Assembly: GCA_031551145.1 (NCBI GenBank)
Contig: JAVBNZ010000079.1
Location: forward strand, 1-24,572
Reading direction: 5' to 3'
From: WRKB01 sp031551145
Lineage (GTDB): Bacteria; Desulfobacterota; Desulfovibrionia; Desulfovibrionales; Desulfovibrionaceae
Length of the DNA: 24,572 nucleotides
In this document: one piece after another, positions 22,658-24,572 of the stretch
Position numbering within the stretch: position 1 is the stretch's first letter
How the letters are laid out: each line of letters starts with the position of its first letter
Notes under the pieces: generated by a model
Told to the model about the DNA's origin: nothing
What the model saw: the letters and a program-made list of their open reading frames with translations, nothing else
Databases searched by the model: none
Position numbers and translations under genes: made by a program

Positions 22658-23377
22658 ATGAAAAAATTCCTGATTCCCATGCTGGTGCTGCTGTTGTTCG
22701 CGGCAACGGCACAGGCGGCCGGTTTTCTGAGCAAGGACGCTCTCCCCCGCAGCCTCGACTTCCTTCCTCCGCCTCCGACGGAAAACAGCCCCGATTTTCA
22801 GCGCGATCAGGCGATCTATCGCCAAACCCGCGTTGAAAATACCGGCGCGCGCCGCGAGCAGGCCGCTTTTGACGCCGACAGCCGGGGCAATTGGCGCGAG
22901 TTCTTCCGCGAAGCCTTCGGCCTGAGCCTTTCCGAAAAAACAACCCCGGCCACCTGTTTGTTGTTGACCCGCGCCTTTGACGATTTTCGCGCGGCCGCCC
23001 GTTCCGCCAAGGATAACTACCGCCGTGCCAGACCCTTTGTATACGACAAGGCTCCCGGCTCCACCTGCACGCCCGGCGTGGAGGCCTTTCTGGCGGCGGA
23101 CGGCTCCTATCCTTCCGGGCATTCCACCTACGGCTGGGGCATGGCTCTCATCCTGGCCGAGATTTCTCCGGAACGGCAGGCCGCCCTGCTCAAGCGCGGC
23201 CTTGATTTCGGGTATTCGCGCATCGTGTGCGGCGTCCACTGGGCAAGCGACGTGGATGCCGGCCGCATCACGGGGGCCGCCGTGGTCACGCAGATGCACA
23301 ACAGTCGGGATTTTTTGGATCTGCTCGCCAAAGCAAAAGCGGAAATCGCCCTGCTCCGCGCGCGGACCGCGCAGTAG
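22658..23377 (+). CDS. Secreted class A acid phosphatase (PAP2 superfamily)
   Basis: This is a 239-residue periplasmic phosphatase. The first 20 residues (MKKFLIPMLVLLLFAATAQA, cleavage after AQA) are a clear signal peptide. The three-part PAP2 signature is complete: K118-x6-R125-P126 (KDNYRRARP), PSGH at 152-155, and S187-R188-x5-H194-x3-D198 (SRIVCGVHWASD). His194 is the expected phosphorylated residue and His155 the general acid. Size and spacing fit bacterial non-specific acid phosphatases (PhoN/PhoC class) rather than membrane PAP2 lipid phosphatases, since no further membrane helices are present. It would release phosphate from organic phosphomonoesters outside the cytoplasm. An earlier in-frame ATG at 22616 would place 14 residues before the signal peptide and is rejected. 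The ribosome binding site is modest (AAGGCAGG). Confidence 0.94.
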   Translation: MKKFLIPMLVLLLFAATAQAAGFLSKDALPRSLDFLPPPPTENSPDFQRDQAIYRQTRVENTGARREQAAFDADSRGNWREFFREAFGLSLSEKTTPATCLLLTRAFDDFRAAARSAKDNYRRARPFVYDKAPGSTCTPGVEAFLAADGSYPSGHSTYGWGMALILAEISPERQAALLKRGLDFGYSRIVCGVHWASDVDAGRITGAAVVTQMHNSRDFLDLLAKAKAEIALLRARTAQ

Positions 23378-23418
23378 CCGGTCATTTCTCAAACCCCGCA
23401 GTCACGAGGAAAAAACAC

Positions 23419-24435
23419 ATGCATGACGTACGCAAACGCGCCCGCGAACGGGTGAAGGCAAAGTGTAAAGTGTGCCCGATCTGCAACGGCGCGGCCTGCG
23501 CCGGCGACGTGCCGGGCATGGGCGGCATAGGCACCGGGGCTTCGTTCCGCAACAACGTCGGCGCCCTTGCGGCGCTCCGCCTGATCATGCGCGTGCTGCA
23601 CGGCGCGAACGAACCGGATACGGGCACGGAACTCTGGGGCCGCAAACTCAGTCTGCCCGTGCTGGCCGCGCCTGTGGGCAGCATTGCCGTCAACCTGGGC
23701 AGCGACATGAGCGACGGGGATTATACACGTCATCTCATCAAGGGCTGCCTTGCCGCGGGCACGCTGGCCTCCGTGGGCGACGTGCCCGATCCCGCGGCCT
23801 TTCAGCGAAGTATGAACATCGTGGGAGAGGTGGGCCGCAACGTCATTCCCTTCATCAAGCCCTGGGGAATGGACGCCGTGGCCGCCCGCCTGGACATGGC
23901 CGCCGAGGCCGGCCTGGACATCTGCGGCATGGACGTCGACGCGGCCGGGCTCTCCGTGCTGCGCGGCCTGGCCGCGCCCGTGGGGGTCAAAACGCCCGTT
24001 GAACTGGCCGAGATCGTCAAGCAGGCCCACAAGCGGGGCATGAAGTTCATCGTCAAGGGCATCATGAGCCCGGACGAGGCGATACTGGCGGCCGACGCCG
24101 GGGCCGACGCCGTGCTTGTCTCCAACCACGGGGGCCGCGTGCTTGATTACAGTCCCGGCACCGCCGAGGTGCTCCCGGCCGTAGCCGAGGCGGTGGGCAA
24201 GCACGTGATCGTCATGCTGGACGGCGGCGTGCGCAGCGGGGACGACGTGCTCAAAGCCCTGGCCCTGGGCGCGAAGATCACCCTGATCTGCCGGCCCGTG
24301 GTCATTGCCGTGCACGGCGACGAGGAGCACGGCGTGGAAAAATACTTCGCCATGCTTCGGGATCAGCTCGCCCAGGCCATGCGTCTGACCGGCTGCGCCG
24401 ACATCGCGTCTGTCGGCAGTCGCGTTTTGGGATAA
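23419..24435 (+). CDS. FMN-dependent alpha-hydroxyacid dehydrogenase with Cys-rich N-terminus
   Basis: This 338-residue TIM-barrel flavoprotein belongs to the L-lactate/glycolate oxidase family. It keeps LAAPVGSIAVN near 82 (FMN region), Lys213 in FIVKGIMSPDEA, the catalytic SNHGGR (His237, Arg240), and the phosphate-binding LDGGVRSGDDVLKALALGA. The N-terminus differs from aerobic oxidases: KCKVCPICNGAACAGDVPGMGGIG places Cys16, 19, 22 and 27 in a CX2CX2CX4C pattern, as in uncharacterised relatives from anaerobes. Such cysteines might hold an iron-sulfur cluster or zinc; which one cannot be told from sequence. Oxidase activity with O2 is unlikely in an anaerobe, so another acceptor is expected. 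The frame is open upstream, but the ATG at 23419 has GAGG 9 bases before it and lies 41 bases after the phosphatase stop. The substrate is unknown. Confidence 0.9.
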   Translation: MHDVRKRARERVKAKCKVCPICNGAACAGDVPGMGGIGTGASFRNNVGALAALRLIMRVLHGANEPDTGTELWGRKLSLPVLAAPVGSIAVNLGSDMSDGDYTRHLIKGCLAAGTLASVGDVPDPAAFQRSMNIVGEVGRNVIPFIKPWGMDAVAARLDMAAEAGLDICGMDVDAAGLSVLRGLAAPVGVKTPVELAEIVKQAHKRGMKFIVKGIMSPDEAILAADAGADAVLVSNHGGRVLDYSPGTAEVLPAVAEAVGKHVIVMLDGGVRSGDDVLKALALGAKITLICRPVVIAVHGDEEHGVEKYFAMLRDQLAQAMRLTGCADIASVGSRVLG

Positions 24436-24472
24436 TACCAAGTTGCAATCAAAAGGGATTTAATATAGCATT

Positions 24473-24486
24473 CTCCGTAAGCGGAG
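24473..24486 (+). promoter_or_regulatory. Hairpin covering the ribosome binding site of the last gene
   Basis: CTCCG (24473-24477) pairs with CGGAG (24482-24486) across TAAG. The second arm overlaps the GGAGG ribosome binding site (24483-24487), 5 bases before the ATG at 24493. Pairing would hide the site and lower translation, a control style used by some transposable elements. Confidence 0.45.
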
Positions 24487-24492
24487 GTTGCT

Positions 24493-24572
24493 ATGCGTCC
24501 ACCCAAACCGATCCCTGAATATCGCCTTGTGGAGTTGAAGAATTTCCGAAAGAACAAATGGCCCGGCTTTGA
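24493..24572 (+). CDS. Start of an unidentified gene, possibly a transposase, cut by the window end
   Basis: An ATG with an excellent GGAGG ribosome binding site opens a frame that is still open at the window end. The 26 visible residues (MRPPKPIPEYRLVELKNFRK, then NKWPGF) are basic and proline-rich at the start. I do not recognise the family with confidence. The AT-rich leader begins directly after the hydroxyacid dehydrogenase stop, there is no terminator between, and the base composition differs from the GC-rich neighbours; together these suggest a mobile element such as an insertion sequence. A resident regulatory gene is the alternative. Confidence 0.4.
   Translation, partial: MRPPKPIPEYRLVELKNFRKNKWPGF

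Noticed and set aside
1..24572. CRISPR array, rRNA genes or known antiviral systems
   Set aside because: I looked for regularly spaced repeats, rRNA-like segments and defence gene motifs on both strands and found none.

Overview
The window looks like the chromosome of a GC-rich, strictly anaerobic, sulfate-reducer-type deltaproteobacterium, most likely Desulfovibrionaceae. This is inferred from several things seen together: a six-gene membrane complex related to energy-converting hydrogenase, a fused FAD/iron-sulfur 2-hydroxyacid dehydrogenase, a CHASE4-PAS-GAF hybrid kinase with a cysteine-bearing PAS domain, a DUF1844 protein, and an FMN hydroxyacid dehydrogenase with a cysteine-rich N-terminus. 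No species can be named from the sequence alone.

Layout. (1) Positions 1-940 are the edge of an integrated element: the N-terminal part of a P4-type tyrosine integrase, running off the left end, faces the 3' end of a tRNA-Ser(UGA) gene. (2) Positions 1057-8631, minus strand, hold a complete-looking operon in the order hyfB-, hyfC-, hyfE-, hyfF-, hyfG-like and a ferredoxin/hyfI-like fusion. The large subunit keeps only one cysteine of each CxxC pair that binds NiFe in true hydrogenases. The complex therefore resembles the Ehr (energy-converting hydrogenase-related) group rather than a working hydrogenase. (3) Positions 8755-12303 encode a GlcD/GlcF-type fused dehydrogenase on the same strand, with a good sigma-70-like promoter. 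(4) Positions 12470-16351 encode a 1293-residue hybrid sensor kinase. (5) Positions 16618-20040, minus strand, are a compact four-gene group: lipoprotein, RlmI-type methyltransferase, class V aminotransferase, DUF1844 protein. (6) On the plus strand follow a chemoreceptor with a terminator, tRNA-Ala(CGC) with its own promoter, a secreted class A acid phosphatase and an FMN-dependent alpha-hydroxyacid dehydrogenase. (7) The last 137 bases are more AT-rich and hold the start of an unidentified gene, possibly a mobile element.

Working together (inference). Two flavoenzymes for 2-hydroxyacids and an aminotransferase of the alanine/serine-glyoxylate type point to lactate, glycolate or glyoxylate metabolism. 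The fused dehydrogenase lies just upstream of the Ehr-like operon on the same strand, so it could share transcription or electron flow with it, but no sequence feature proves this. The hybrid kinase may sense an external signal for the region; its partner is not visible.

The strongest observations for follow-up are the Ehr-like complex with reduced metal-ligand motifs, very stable palindromic elements inside its operon, a four-copy repeat over the integrase start, the CX2CX2CX4C motif in the FMN enzyme, and a 10-base homopolymer at the end of the lipoprotein gene.
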